NCBI GenBank assembly: GCA_001600695.1
Contig: BCKQ01000009.1
Span: 124,001 to 188,000 of the forward strand
Direction: 5' to 3'
Source of the DNA: Ascoidea asiatica
Lineage: Eukaryota > Ascomycota > Saccharomycetes > Ascoideales > Ascoideaceae
DNA: 64,000 nt
Shown in pieces: positions 10,601 through 20,775 of the stretch (the first letter of the stretch is position 1; each line of letters starts with the position of its first letter). Made by a program: the position numbers and the translations under genes. A model generated the notes under the pieces. The model saw only the letters and a list, made by a program, of their open reading frames with translations, did not search any database and was not told where the DNA came from.

Positions 10601-12898
10601 CCATTTATAAGAACTAGATATGCTGAGAGTTATGAAGAAACAAAAATTAAATTAGAAGACAAAGGACCAAATACTTTAAATTGGAATAAAATAGATTCAT
10701 ATTTAGCAGGAAAATCTGAAACTCAAAATTTACAGAATAATGTAGATAAAATTAAACTTCATAGAGCTAAATTTGTACTATTGCCAGCAAATTTTTCAGT
10801 TGATGAAAAATTTCGAAGAAATAAAAAAATAGATAATTCTGATGAAAATAAAGAAACTTTAAACAATGAAGAACAAGGAATACATGGTATCAAGGAGTTT
10901 GTTAAATTGTTATTGAAAGAAAGATATAGAGAGGTAAAATTCGGAAAAACAGTTAAAAGTTCGGAAGAAACATTAAAACAAGAACTAATGGATGATCCAG
11001 TTTATTTTTATACAGGATCACTTGCAAATTTTCTTTCAAGAAAAAATTTAAAAAATAGAAATTCATTATTGAAAATTCAAAAAAGATTTACAAAAAATAT
11101 TAGTTTAATACAATTAGCTCAAGAACTTTCAGGAAAAGATGGAATTACAATTGAAGACAAAATTTGGCATTTTAGAGTACATCCAAATTCATTTCTTGGT
11201 AGTGAATTTGTTAATTGGGTTCTTGAAAATGTGGAAGATTTTGTTACTAGAGAAAAAGCAGTTGAATGGGGAAATGATTTAATGGAAAGAGGATTATTTG
11301 TACATGTTGATAAAAGGCATTCGTTTTTAGATGGTAATTATTATTATAAAATGAACCCAGAATATAAAACGAATAATAATTCAAAAAGAAAAAATGGATC
11401 AACAGTGAATAGTCCAAGTGGAAATTATTTTAATAATTTTAATAACTTTAGTAATTTGAATAATTTTAATAATGGATCAGATTTAAATACTGAAAAATCT
11501 AGTAGTAAAAATGCAAGTCCAATATTTCGATCATCAGATTCATTTACATGTAGTAATAGAAATACAAGTTCTGCAGGTGAAACTATAGGATCATCAAATA
11601 ATAGATCGCCAATATTAAATATATCAAATCAAGGAATAGTTAACACTAATTTAAATTTAAATTCAAATAATAATTCAAATTCTAATTTAAATGCAAATGC
11701 GAATGCAAATGCAAATTTAAATGCAAAAGCGAATGCAAATGCAAATGCAAATGCAAATACTAATACAAATACTAATACAAACTTCAATTTAAACTCAGGA
11801 ATTATAGAAACACCAAATTCTAGAATGATTAAACAAATTGAAGATCCAATTACACCAAATTCTAATTTTATTGAAGAAGAATTTGAATATGCAGAATTAG
11901 CTAAATCTATAACTATTGATATGGATCCAAATCATATAAAATCATATAAACCAGAATTATTAATTGTTCATTATGATAGAGTTCATAATCCACAACATTG
12001 TTTTCATATTAGAATTGAATGGTTAAGTTCAACACCAAAATTAATTGATGAAACTATTACAAAATGGACATCACAATGTGAAATGAATAATTTAAAATTA
12101 ATTGAAATTCCATGGAATGAATTATATGATATTACAATTAAAAATCCATTTCATTCATTTGTTAATTGTGGATTAAAATTAGATCCATGGAAAGATAAAG
12201 AATTTAGTGGAGAATGTAAAGATTTTGAAGATATTAATGATTATGATATTAATGATATACATGATATGAATGATATGAATGATAATGAAATTAAAGAAGA
12301 AGATTATAATAATATGATATTAAAAGAAAATAAATTTTATTATCATGGATATCTTTTAAATAAAGTTGGATTTTTCTTAGATAATCAACCTGGATCAATA
12401 GTTTCAGAGAATTTAAAAAAATTTAAAGTTAAATATTCATGGGGTAAACCAACATATTTATATAATCAATATATACATAAAAGTGGTACATATATTGCAG
12501 AAATTATGGAAAAAGGAAATTTATTTTTAGCACCAAATAATACACATATTGCAAAAGTTAATTTAGATACAAAAAGTAAAACAATATTTTCAAGTGCAAA
12601 TAGAAAAAAATCATCAATGTATAATAAAATGGGAATAAATTTAAATTGGAATAGTAATGATAATAGTAATGTAAATAATTCTATTGAAATAATGAAAAAT
12701 AGAAAAAAAAATAATATTATGGAAGCAAAAAGAAATGAATCAAATGAAAAAAATTTTGATTCCCAAGAAGTTATGTTAAGTTTTTTGAATTTATGTGAAG
12801 ATGAAAATAAATTAAGAAAAATATTCCGAGAAGCTAAAGAACTTTACATAACAAATTTAAAAATTAAGATTGAAAACTCCAAAAAGGATATCAAATGA
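6920..12898 (+). CDS. IML1: Iml1, SEACIT/GATOR1 subunit (DEPDC5 ortholog)
   Basis: This 1992-residue protein is the GAP-bearing scaffold of SEACIT. With Npr2 and Npr3 it switches off TORC1 through the Gtr GTPases at the vacuole during amino-acid starvation. Visible features in order: a Gln/Ser/His-rich start; the N-terminal Iml1 segment GGLILTCGFHESKF near residue 73; a run of more than 25 Asn near residues 217-242; the conserved Iml1 core at about 250-660; a long Ser/Asn/Thr linker with repeated NST/NSV units near 755-810; a second core starting near WANVFPKNL (~1075); a DEP domain at about 1416-1478 with FLGSEFVNWVLENV and SFLDGNYYY; an Asn-Ala repeat at about 1590-1620; and the C-terminal domain with SWGKPTYLYNQ (~1840). 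S. cerevisiae Iml1 has about 1584 residues, and the excess is low-complexity insertion. A CTG codon occurs at 10157 in an unconserved place. Confidence 0.95.
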
Positions 12899-13273
12899 TA
12901 GTATTTATAGAAGCTAATTTTGGTGTAAAATAACGCTTTTTTATACAAATTTTGACTATTTGAAATAGACTAAAAGACTCTATTAAAGAGTAAGAATGAA
13001 AACTAAATTGAAATGAAATAAATAATTGTAAATTTCAATATACTGACTGTATTTTATAGGATTATTAGATTAAAAATAAAGGTAATTTTCGGATTGAGAC
13101 CATATATATGGGTAGAGCTTATGGACCCTGCATAAAAATATAATCTTGCCCTATATTTTTAGTGGCTTGTCCCTGAACAATCAGCTTTGTCCCTATCTAG
13201 ACCTAATCCAATTTATTGAAAAGTCAAACAAAGTCAATTTCTGGTCCAGGTAAAATTGTAGCTCGATGTTAAC

Positions 13274-13299
13274 GCTCAGGCTTGCTCCGAAGGCTGAGC
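13274..13299. repeat. Inverted repeat (10-bp stem, one mismatch, 6-nt loop)
   Basis: GCTCAGGCTT at 13274-13283 pairs with AAGGCTGAGC at 13290-13299 with nine of ten pairs, around a six-base loop. It overlaps the candidate GAGGCTCA site. It could be a bipartite protein-binding site or an RNA hairpin if the island is transcribed. Confidence 0.5.
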
Positions 13300-13302
13300 C
13301 TC
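13295..13302 (-). promoter_or_regulatory. Candidate calcineurin-dependent response element (Crz1-type)
   Basis: The minus strand reads GAGGCTCA, which fits the Crz1 consensus GNGGC(G/T)CA. PMC1 is a known calcineurin/Crz1 target in S. cerevisiae. The site is about 1.6 kb upstream of the ATG, which is far for a yeast upstream activating site, so the assignment is tentative. Confidence 0.3.
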
Positions 13303-13513
13303 TTTCCAATCTCAACGTTAAGTACTGTAGACCGCTAGTAACAACGAACCAAATGCCGAGATTTGTCAGGCTTGCCAAGCATTCGGCTATCAGCAGCATA
13401 CGACGTTAACAACCAATGAATTCCTTAGCCAACTGAATCAAACCAGCGATAGGCGCTAAAGAAAGATTCTTCTCTTGTGTTGAAGTGCGGTCATGTGACC
13501 ATGAAACTTGCCG

Positions 13514-13543
13514 TCTCTCAAATCGTGTGCTGCGTTTGAGAGA
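13514..13543. repeat. Perfect 9-bp inverted repeat
   Basis: TCTCTCAAA at 13514-13522 and TTTGAGAGA at 13535-13543 are exact reverse complements with a 12-base spacer. It lies in the GC-rich island upstream of PMC1. Function is unknown. Confidence 0.55.
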
Positions 13544-13712
13544 GCGTCATTTGCGCGATCACTGCTGGGGGCAATAGCTGCTGGAAGCCGTGCTGCGCTG
13601 GAAAGGAGTAACCCTCCCTGCTGCGCCACCTCCAGCAGTTTTGCTTCAGCGTTGAGGCCCTGGAGCCTGAAATGAAAACAAGAAAAGCCCTGCAGAAAGC
13701 TCTAAGCTGAGG

Positions 13713-13718
13713 CACGTG
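13713..13718. promoter_or_regulatory. CACGTG E-box
   Basis: This palindromic CACGTG (context GGCACGTGAC) lies in the PMC1-side GC-rich island. A related CATGTGAC lies at 13493-13500. The factor could be a Cbf1 or Pho4-like bHLH protein. This is inferred from the motif only. Confidence 0.35.
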
Positions 13719-13797
13719 ACACTTTGGCCTGGTAATGCTTTTCCCTGCGAAGAGACTGGCTCACCCTGCTGCCAAGAGGTAAATACCGGCACCAAAA

Positions 13798-13840
13798 CCA
13801 CGCTAAACCCACGCTAAACATACGCTAAACCAACGCTCGA
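13798..13840 (+). repeat. 11-bp tandem array, unit CCACGCTAAAC (about 3.6 copies)
   Basis: Three copies of a CGCTAAAC-containing 11-bp unit run head to tail, followed by a fourth degenerate copy ending in CGCTCGAG. The 11-bp period is close to one helical turn, so bound factors would face the same side of the DNA. The array ends about 1.05 kb before the PMC1 ATG. The CGCTAAA core recurs in other islands of this window. Confidence 0.7.
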
Positions 13841-14891
13841 GTTTCTCTCAAGCAAAATTTAGCTTTCTTCTTTGGTTGATATCGAATTTTGGTGTATTTA
13901 TCTTTTTCCCTTAACGTTTTCCAAGTAGTGTAAGTGCTTAACTATTCAAATCAATCAACAATTCAGGCTGAAACTGTATTATTAATTTTTTTTTTTTAAT
14001 TATATTTCTATTAAAATCACCAAATATCTCTGTTTTTTATTTCGTATTTTCAATTCAGTTTCAAAAGAATCTTTTTAATCATCTCTATCATCATTTTCAT
14101 TTTTATTGTCATTCTTATTGTCATTGTCAACTTCAATTTCAATCTCAATCTCAATCTCAACTTCAATTTCATTTCATTTCAATTTTTGTTTTGATTTTCA
14201 ATTCAGATTTTATCTAAACTACTGATTTTTCAAAAAATCTGTCATCGATAATTTTTTCTTTTCTTTTATTCTTATATTTCTAGAATTTACATAAATAAAT
14301 AAAGGCTGAAATAAATAATTGCTCTTAGATTAATTATTATATCAATAATCATCAACATCAACATCAATAACAATATATCAATATAATTGTTATTTAATTT
14401 AGTTGTCATTCCGTCATTTATCCTTATTTCCTGGAATCATCAATAATAATAAAGGTATAGCCTTCCCTAAATTATTCAATATTTTATTTATTTATTTTTT
14501 TAATTAATTATTCAATTCTTCATATTTATTTCACTTCTACAAATTATTACCGTAGTACTGAAATTAGTTTATTCAAATTTCATTTTAGTTTTATTATTTC
14601 TACTCATTACCAATCATTATCAATCATAAGTTCAATTAATCATTTCAATCTTAGCCTTAAATATAAATCAAAAAACTCTAATGCAATTTTAAAAAATTAT
14701 ATTATATTATTTTATCTTTTATATTTATATCCATATATCTATATCCCATATCTATATCCAATTATTCTTTAGTATACTTTTTTAATTAAACCTATTTTTA
14801 ATTGCCTCTTCAAAAGTCTCAGATAATTCAAAATAATCAATCAATTTACTAAATAATTAACTAAGTTAATAATTTAAACTCAAAACTAATA

Positions 14892-17800
14892 ATGAGTTCT
14901 GATAAACCAAATCCGAAAAATTCTTTAGATATAGATCTAGAGAAAAATCAAATAATATCACCAGAACCAACTTCAAATTTTACCGCTGATAAAAATATTA
15001 TATCTGATGAAAAAATACCTAATGAATCAAATAATGAATCAAATAATATTTTAGATAATGATTCAAATAATGATAATAATAATAATCATAATAATAATAG
15101 TTCAAACTTTGAATTAGATAATGATCCTGATTTTCCATATTCTGTTCAATCTTTAAATTCTTGTCATGATCCAAAATCAATTTTACATTTTAGAAATAAT
15201 CTTTTATCAGATAAAAATTCTGAAGATTTAAACTTTTTTTATAATAATTTAAAAACTGATCCAAAAAATGGTTTAAATTTAGATCAATTAACAAATGAAG
15301 ATAATTTAAAAAAAAGAACTTCAAAATATGGTAATAATGTAATACCTGTAACTCCACCAAATTCATTTTTTTATTTATGTTGGGTGGCTTTTAAAGATAA
15401 AATTATGATAATTTTAACAATTGCTGCAATAATTTCTTTAGCTTTAGGTTTATATGAAACTTTAGGTGAAGATCCTGAATATGATGCTGAAGGTAATGAA
15501 ATTCCAAGAGTTGAATGGGTTGAAGGTGTAGCGATAATTGTTGCAGTAATTGTAGTTGTAGTTGTAAGTGCTGCAAATGATTTTCAAAAAGAAAGACAAT
15601 TTGCAAAATTAAATGCTAAAAAAGAAGATAGAGAAATTATTGTAATTAGAAATGGTATTGAAACTTATATTTCAATTTTTGATTTATTAGTTGGTGATTT
15701 AATTAGATTACAAACTGGTGATGTTGTCCCTGGTGATGCAATTTTAATTAATGGTCATTGTGAATGTGATGAAAGTAATATAACTGGTGAATCTTTAACA
15801 ATTAAAAAATTTCCAATTGATTTTGCTCTAAAAAAATATAATTTAAATTTTAAAAATTCTGGTAAAGATATTGGTGATAATGATTCAAAAGGTATTATTG
15901 ATCCATTTATGATATCTGGTACAAAATTATTATCTGGTTTAGGTGATGCAATTGTAACTTCAATTGGTGAAAATTCAATGTATGGTAGAGCAATGATGTC
16001 TTTAAAAGTTGAACCTGAACCAACTCCAATGACTGTAAGATTAGATTCTTTAGCAAATGGTATTAATAAATTTGCAATGATTGGTGGTTTTATTTTATTT
16101 ATTGTTTTAATTTTAAAATTTTGTGCAGAATTACCTCCTGGTAAAAAATATCATGATTTAAGAGGTTCTGAAAAAGGTACTCATGTTTTAGATTATTTTA
16201 TTACTGCAATTGCTTTAATTGTTGTTGCTGTACCTGAAGGTCTTCCATTAGCTGTAACTTTAGCTTTAGCTTTTGCTACAACAAGAATGGCAAAAGATGG
16301 TAATTTAGTTCGTGTATTAAAAGCTTGTGAAACAATGGGTGGTGCAACTGCTGTTTGTTCCGATAAAACTGGTACCTTAACTGAAAATAAAATGAGAGTT
16401 GTAAGAGGAACTTTTGGTGGTCTTGAATTTAATAATACTGGAGTTTCTGATTCTATTGATCAAAATAAAAATGAAAATTCTATTGAAAAATCTCCTTCAC
16501 CAATTTCTGATGATATTAAATCTAAAATATCTTCAACCCTTTCTAATTATTTACTTTCAAATATTTCTTTAAATTCTTCTGCATTTGAAAATACAGAAGA
16601 AGCAAATACTGTTGCTTCTATTAAACCAGTCAAAAAAAATCATTGGTATTCAAAACTTTTTAAAAAAAGTAAAAAAACTACAGAAATTATTCAAGAAGAA
16701 GAAAAATTTGTTGGCTCAAAAACTGAAACTGCTTTACTTTTTATGGCTGAAGATTTACTTGACATGAATGATTTAAAAAAATTAGATGCAATTAGAAAAA
16801 ATATTCATCTTTTAGGTATAGAAAGAATAGTTCAAACTATTCCTTTTGAAAGTTCAAGAAAATGGGCAGGTTTAATTGTAGAAAATAAATCTGGTAATTT
16901 TACTTTTTATATTAAAGGTGCTTCTGAAATAGTTTTATCAAAATGTGGTTTTCAATATTCAAATGAAACTGATTCAATTTCTAAAATTACTGATGATGAT
17001 TTACAAGAAATTTTAACTAAAATTGATACATATGCAAATAATGCTTTAAGAACAATTTCTTTAGCTCATAAAGATTTTGATTCTTGGCCTCCAAAAGGTG
17101 ATGTTATGAATGAATCTGGTTCAGAAGTTGATCCAAATTTATTTTTTGCTTCTTTCTCTCCTGATATTTCTCAAAATTCTTTATCCGATACTCCTCCCTC
17201 ACCAACTGTTCCAACTATTGTTGTTGCAGATGAATCAAATTCAGTTAAAAATAATCAAAATTCTTTAACATTAGATGGTTTAGTAGGTATTCAAGATCCT
17301 TTAAGAAAAGGTGTCGCTCAAGCTGTTGCACAATGTCAATCAGCTGGTGTAACTGTTAGAATGGTTACTGGTGATAATATTTTAACTGCTAAATCTATTG
17401 CTTTGGGATGTGGAATTTTAAACCCTTCTCAATTATCAAATCCAAATTCATGTATGGAAGGTCCAACTTTTAGAAAATTAAGTAAACCTGAAATTAAGAG
17501 TATTATACCAAATTTAAGAGTATTAGCTAGATCATCTCCAGAAGATAAAAGAATTTTAGTTGAAAATTTAAAAGAATTAAATAATGTTGTTGCAGTAACA
17601 GGTGATGGAACAAATGATGCACCAGCTTTAAAATTAGCTGATGTTGGTTTTGCAATGGGTATTTCTGGAACTGAAGTTGCTAGAGAAGCATCAGATATTA
17701 TTTTAATGAGTGATGATTTTTCTGCAATTGTTAATGCTATAAAATGGGGTAGATGTGTTTCAATTTCAATTAAAAAATTTTTACAATTTCAATTAACAGT

Positions 17801-18758
17801 TAATATTACTGCAGTTATATTAACATTTGTATCAGCAGTTGCATCATCATCAGGAGATTCAGTTTTAACAGCAGTTCAATTACTTTGGGTTAATTTAATT
17901 ATGGATACATTTGCAGCATTAGCATTAGCTACAGATAAACCAGATCCACTTATTTTAGAAACTAAACCAGATGGTAGAACAGCACCATTAATTGCAATTT
18001 CAACATGGAAAATGATTCTTGGACAATCAACTACACAACTTATAGTTACTTTTACACTTCATTTTGCAGGTGCCAAAATTTTTTTCAATGGAGTCACAAC
18101 AAGTCATCAAGATACACAATTAAGTGCAATGACATTTAATACATTTGTTTGGCTTCAATTTTGGAAACTTTTTGTAACAAGAAAATTAAATGAAGCAGAT
18201 GGTATAAGTAATATTAGAGATAGAATAAGTATGAGAAATTTAAATTTTTTTCAAGATTTAACTAGAAATTATTATTTTCTTGGAATTGCACTGATAATTG
18301 GTGGTATTCAAATTTTAATAATGTTTGTTGGTGGACAAGCATTTTCAATTGCTAAACAAACAGGAGCAATGTGGGGTACAGCAATAATTTGTGGTATGCT
18401 TTCATTACCAGCAGGTATAATTTTAAGAATTATACCAGATGAATGGGTTATAAAAATTTTCCCAACAAGATTATTTAAATGGGTTATTTATCTTATTTCA
18501 TTTGATTTTATAAGGAAAAGTAAGAAAGCACCAAGATGGTCGAAAAAGAAAGATGATGAAGAAGAAGCAATAGAAGAAGATAATAAAAATAGTAGTAATA
18601 ACAATAGTAATTATCTTGATACTCAGGAGGAAGAATCTAGAAGTAGAAAAAATTCAGATGCAACAGTTGGACATTTAGGATTACCAAATTCTCAAAAATC
18701 TAAAAGTGAAACAAGTAGTGTTGATCAAAGTGATGTTTCTACAAGTACAGCAGTTTAG
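14892..18758 (+). CDS. PMC1: Vacuolar Ca2+-ATPase (P2B type)
   Basis: This 1288-residue P-type ATPase pumps cytosolic Ca2+ into the vacuole. P2B hallmarks are in order: actuator motif NITGES near residue 298; the TM4 PEGLP ion-site motif at 448; the phosphorylation motif CSDKTGTLT with Asp491; a KGASE nucleotide-binding motif near 677; MVTGDN near 830; and the hinge motif TGDGTNDAP near 903-911. About ten membrane segments fit the hydropathy. The N-terminal ~80 residues are Asn/Asp-rich. Asn/Ser/Lys-rich inserts sit in the cytosolic N-domain, and the C-terminal ~80 residues are charged and Ser-rich. S. cerevisiae Pmc1 has 1173 residues, and the extra length is low complexity. Calcineurin control is expected from the family, and a candidate Crz1-type site lies upstream. 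A rare in-frame CTG (codon 1134) falls inside a membrane helix, which mildly favours Leu decoding. Confidence 0.96.
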   Translation: MSSDKPNPKNSLDIDLEKNQIISPEPTSNFTADKNIISDEKIPNESNNESNNILDNDSNNDNNNNHNNNSSNFELDNDPDFPYSVQSLNSCHDPKSILHFRNNLLSDKNSEDLNFFYNNLKTDPKNGLNLDQLTNEDNLKKRTSKYGNNVIPVTPPNSFFYLCWVAFKDKIMIILTIAAIISLALGLYETLGEDPEYDAEGNEIPRVEWVEGVAIIVAVIVVVVVSAANDFQKERQFAKLNAKKEDREIIVIRNGIETYISIFDLLVGDLIRLQTGDVVPGDAILINGHCECDESNITGESLTIKKFPIDFALKKYNLNFKNSGKDIGDNDSKGIIDPFMISGTKLLSGLGDAIVTSIGENSMYGRAMMSLKVEPEPTPMTVRLDSLANGINKFAMIGGFILFIVLILKFCAELPPGKKYHDLRGSEKGTHVLDYFITAIALIVVAVPEGLPLAVTLALAFATTRMAKDGNLVRVLKACETMGGATAVCSDKTGTLTENKMRVVRGTFGGLEFNNTGVSDSIDQNKNENSIEKSPSPISDDIKSKISSTLSNYLLSNISLNSSAFENTEEANTVASIKPVKKNHWYSKLFKKSKKTTEIIQEEEKFVGSKTETALLFMAEDLLDMNDLKKLDAIRKNIHLLGIERIVQTIPFESSRKWAGLIVENKSGNFTFYIKGASEIVLSKCGFQYSNETDSISKITDDDLQEILTKIDTYANNALRTISLAHKDFDSWPPKGDVMNESGSEVDPNLFFASFSPDISQNSLSDTPPSPTVPTIVVADESNSVKNNQNSLTLDGLVGIQDPLRKGVAQAVAQCQSAGVTVRMVTGDNILTAKSIALGCGILNPSQLSNPNSCMEGPTFRKLSKPEIKSIIPNLRVLARSSPEDKRILVENLKELNNVVAVTGDGTNDAPALKLADVGFAMGISGTEVAREASDIILMSDDFSAIVNAIKWGRCVSISIKKFLQFQLTVNITAVILTFVSAVASSSGDSVLTAVQLLWVNLIMDTFAALALATDKPDPLILETKPDGRTAPLIAISTWKMILGQSTTQLIVTFTLHFAGAKIFFNGVTTSHQDTQLSAMTFNTFVWLQFWKLFVTRKLNEADGISNIRDRISMRNLNFFQDLTRNYYFLGIALIIGGIQILIMFVGGQAFSIAKQTGAMWGTAIICGMLSLPAGIILRIIPDEWVIKIFPTRLFKWVIYLISFDFIRKSKKAPRWSKKKDDEEEAIEEDNKNSSNNNSNYLDTQEEESRSRKNSDATVGHLGLPNSQKSKSETSSVDQSDVSTSTAV

Positions 18759-19145
18759 ATTATATTATATTAGATTATACTTGATTATATTAAATTATTA
18801 GATTATTAGATTATTAGATTAGATCTAATATGATTTTAAATTTAATATAAAATTGATAAATTAATAAATTGATAAATTGATAATTTGATAGGTTAAATTA
18901 ATAAATAATATTTATATTTTCATAGAACTTTTTTAATTAATTATATTTTAGACTTTTTAATAGTTAATTTAATTTTTTTTATTTTTTTTATTTATTTATT
19001 TTAAATATTTATTTATTTCGTAAATATTCGTAGATATATAATGGACTAAAAATACATATTAAATTAAGAATTATATATAATAAAAGGTATATAAAAAAAA
19101 GGTATTAATTGTAGGTAATAAATAGATTGGTATATATAATTTATA
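18759..19145. other. Convergent intergenic region, nothing coding
   Basis: This AT-rich gap lies between the 3' ends of PMC1 and the minus-strand SPO12-like gene. It contains short near-repeats of ATTAGATTA and TTGATAAATTG around 18770-18900 and T-tracts around 18960-19010. There is no GC-rich island and no RNA gene was recognised. Confidence 0.6.
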
Positions 19146-19910
19146 TTATTTTTTTGATAAAGAGATAATTGTATCTTGATTTGATTTAAATTGAATATCA
19201 ATTTGAGATATATGAGGTAAAGAATCATCAATATCATTATCATTATCATTATCATTGTCAGTATCAGTTAAAGAATGAGAATCAATTGAATCTATTGATT
19301 TTATAATTTTATCAGAATTAGAATTATTATTTAAAGTAAAAGAAGATAATGGACTTGTACCTATTTTTTTAGTATTAAGAAAATTATTAAAATCATTTTG
19401 ATTATTTTCATTATTATTTTCATTATTATTTAAATTATTATTTAAATTATTATTTAAATTATTATTTAAAGAATCATTTTCTTCAAAACTTAATAATTTT
19501 TTTAAATTTGAAACTTTTTTTGGATTTCTTTAAAAATTATAATAATAAATAAAAAAAAGTCAGTTAATTAAATCTTAAAAAAAGTAATATTAAATAATTT
19601 TAAATAGATAATATTTTTACATACTTTAAGAATCTTCTTTCTTTATGAAAAAGTAATTTTTTAGAACATGGAGATACATTATTTTTATCAGAAGGAGATA
19701 TATAATGAAAATTTCTTTAATTAAATATTATGTTAGTTAATAGTTAAAAAAGGATATATAATTTATAAAAAAGATTAAATTGAAAATGGAAACATACTTT
19801 TGTTTTCTAGCTAATACTCTTACTTGACTTTTTTTAATTGGTCTATTTTTCAAGATTGGATGTAATTTTTCAATTGGTATTGGAGAAGTAGTTTGAATTT
19901 TAGCAGGCAT
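19146..19910 (-). CDS. SPO12: Spo12/Bns1-family mitotic-exit regulator, three exons
   Basis: This gene was rebuilt by splicing. Exons on the minus strand are 19910-19798, 19714-19625 and 19527-19146. Introns have GTATGT donors, ACTAAC or ACTGAC branch points and AAG acceptors, and all junctions keep one frame (both introns phase 2), giving 194 residues. Exon 2 encodes the family motif SPSDKNNVSPCSKKL followed by FHKERRF (residues 44-66), which matches the short conserved Spo12 block SPTDxxxSPCxxKLxxHK. In S. cerevisiae, Spo12 is a nucleolar component of the FEAR network that helps release Cdc14 in anaphase and is needed in meiosis. The paralog Bns1 is an equally possible ortholog. The first 38 residues are Pro/Lys-rich, and the third exon is Asn/Asp-rich and poorly conserved, with a repeated LNNN unit. 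Identification rests on one short motif. Confidence 0.75.
19528..19624 (-). other. Intron 2 of the SPO12-like gene
   Basis: Donor GTATGT, branch-point-like AACTGAC and acceptor AAG; 97 bases. Without splicing the frame meets stop codons. Confidence 0.75.
19715..19797 (-). other. Intron 1 of the SPO12-like gene
   Basis: Donor GTATGT, branch point AACTAAC and acceptor AAG; 83 bases. Splicing restores the reading frame into the conserved Spo12 block. Confidence 0.8.
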
Positions 19911-20719
19911 TTTTATATTATATTTGATATTTGAATTGATATTTAATTGATATTGAATTGATATTGAATTGATGAGATTTAAACTAGCAATAAAGAAATA
20001 CTTAATAAGAAGCTTTAAATTGATAGAATATGTAGAGAGAGAATATATTATTCAATGAGACTCAATTAGTTATAGATATAAAATTGATAGCTTAAATATT
20101 TGAAAAATAATTAATTGAAGAAAAGATATAAGATATAAGAAATAAGAACTAAGAAAAAAGAAATAGTATTTGATACTTAACACACACTTTATAAAAGAAT
20201 CTAAAGAAGCATAATAATTAACCAATTAGTAAGTAAGTAAGAGATTCCTCATTGGCAATAGAAAGAAATAGAGATAATCTTCAATTGACAGACTCTTGGA
20301 CTTGAAGATATCACAGAATTCACTTGGACTCAAGAGCTGGAAAGTGCTTCTTTAGGAAATAAATAAACAATGAAATGATAAAATATATAAAAAATTAAAA
20401 AAAATCAAAATCTTTCACTCGAATTACAAAAAACCAGAGAAATTTGTTCATTTCCAGGCCCAAAACGGGAAAAGGTAAACACACCCAGAAAATGCAACCA
20501 TCGGCATTACAGCACATAAACAGGCACCAGCACACGCTAACACGCGGCAACCGACGACAAAAGACCCGCAAAACAGGCGACGTCACAAATTAACCCAAAT
20601 TCTCGTTGCTGGAGCAGAGTCCGAAGCAGTTTTGAAGCAGTTTTGAAGTTGAAGCAGCAGAATTTGGTGGGTTTGGAGCTTGTAAGAGAGTATTACAAAA
20701 AAGAAGTAGGAGAAGGAGA

Positions 20720-20770
20720 AGTGGTGGTGGTAGTAGTAGTAGTGGTGGTAGTGGTGGTGTATTGGTGGTG
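20720..20770 (+). repeat. GGTGGT/AGTAGT tract, possible two-tetrad G-quadruplex
   Basis: The plus strand carries many GG doublets separated by T or AGTAGTAGTAGT. It is a simple trinucleotide-type repeat and is very G-rich for this genome. Weak two-layer G-quadruplex formation is possible. It ends at the edge of the GC-rich island. Confidence 0.5.
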
Positions 20771-20775
20771 TTTGA

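Larger units (their letters stand above)
12899..14891. promoter_or_regulatory. Long intergenic region with GC-rich island, upstream of PMC1
   Basis: This is about 2 kb between IML1 and PMC1. Bases 12899-13140 are an AT-rich 3' flank. Bases 13180-13860 form a GC-rich island with inverted repeats, a CACGTG box, a candidate calcineurin-response site and an 11-bp tandem array, each listed separately. Bases 13870-14890 are a T- and C-rich leader of about 1 kb containing no convincing ORF. The distance from island to ATG suggests a long 5' UTR, or a 5' UTR intron that I could not define. Small ORFs on the minus strand across the island (13193-13399, 13518-13715) look incidental. No tRNA was seen. 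Confidence 0.55.

Noticed and set aside
13193-13715. Small minus-strand ORFs in the PMC1-side island
   Set aside because: They are short, have no homology, and cross inverted repeats. They are likely a by-product of GC-rich composition.
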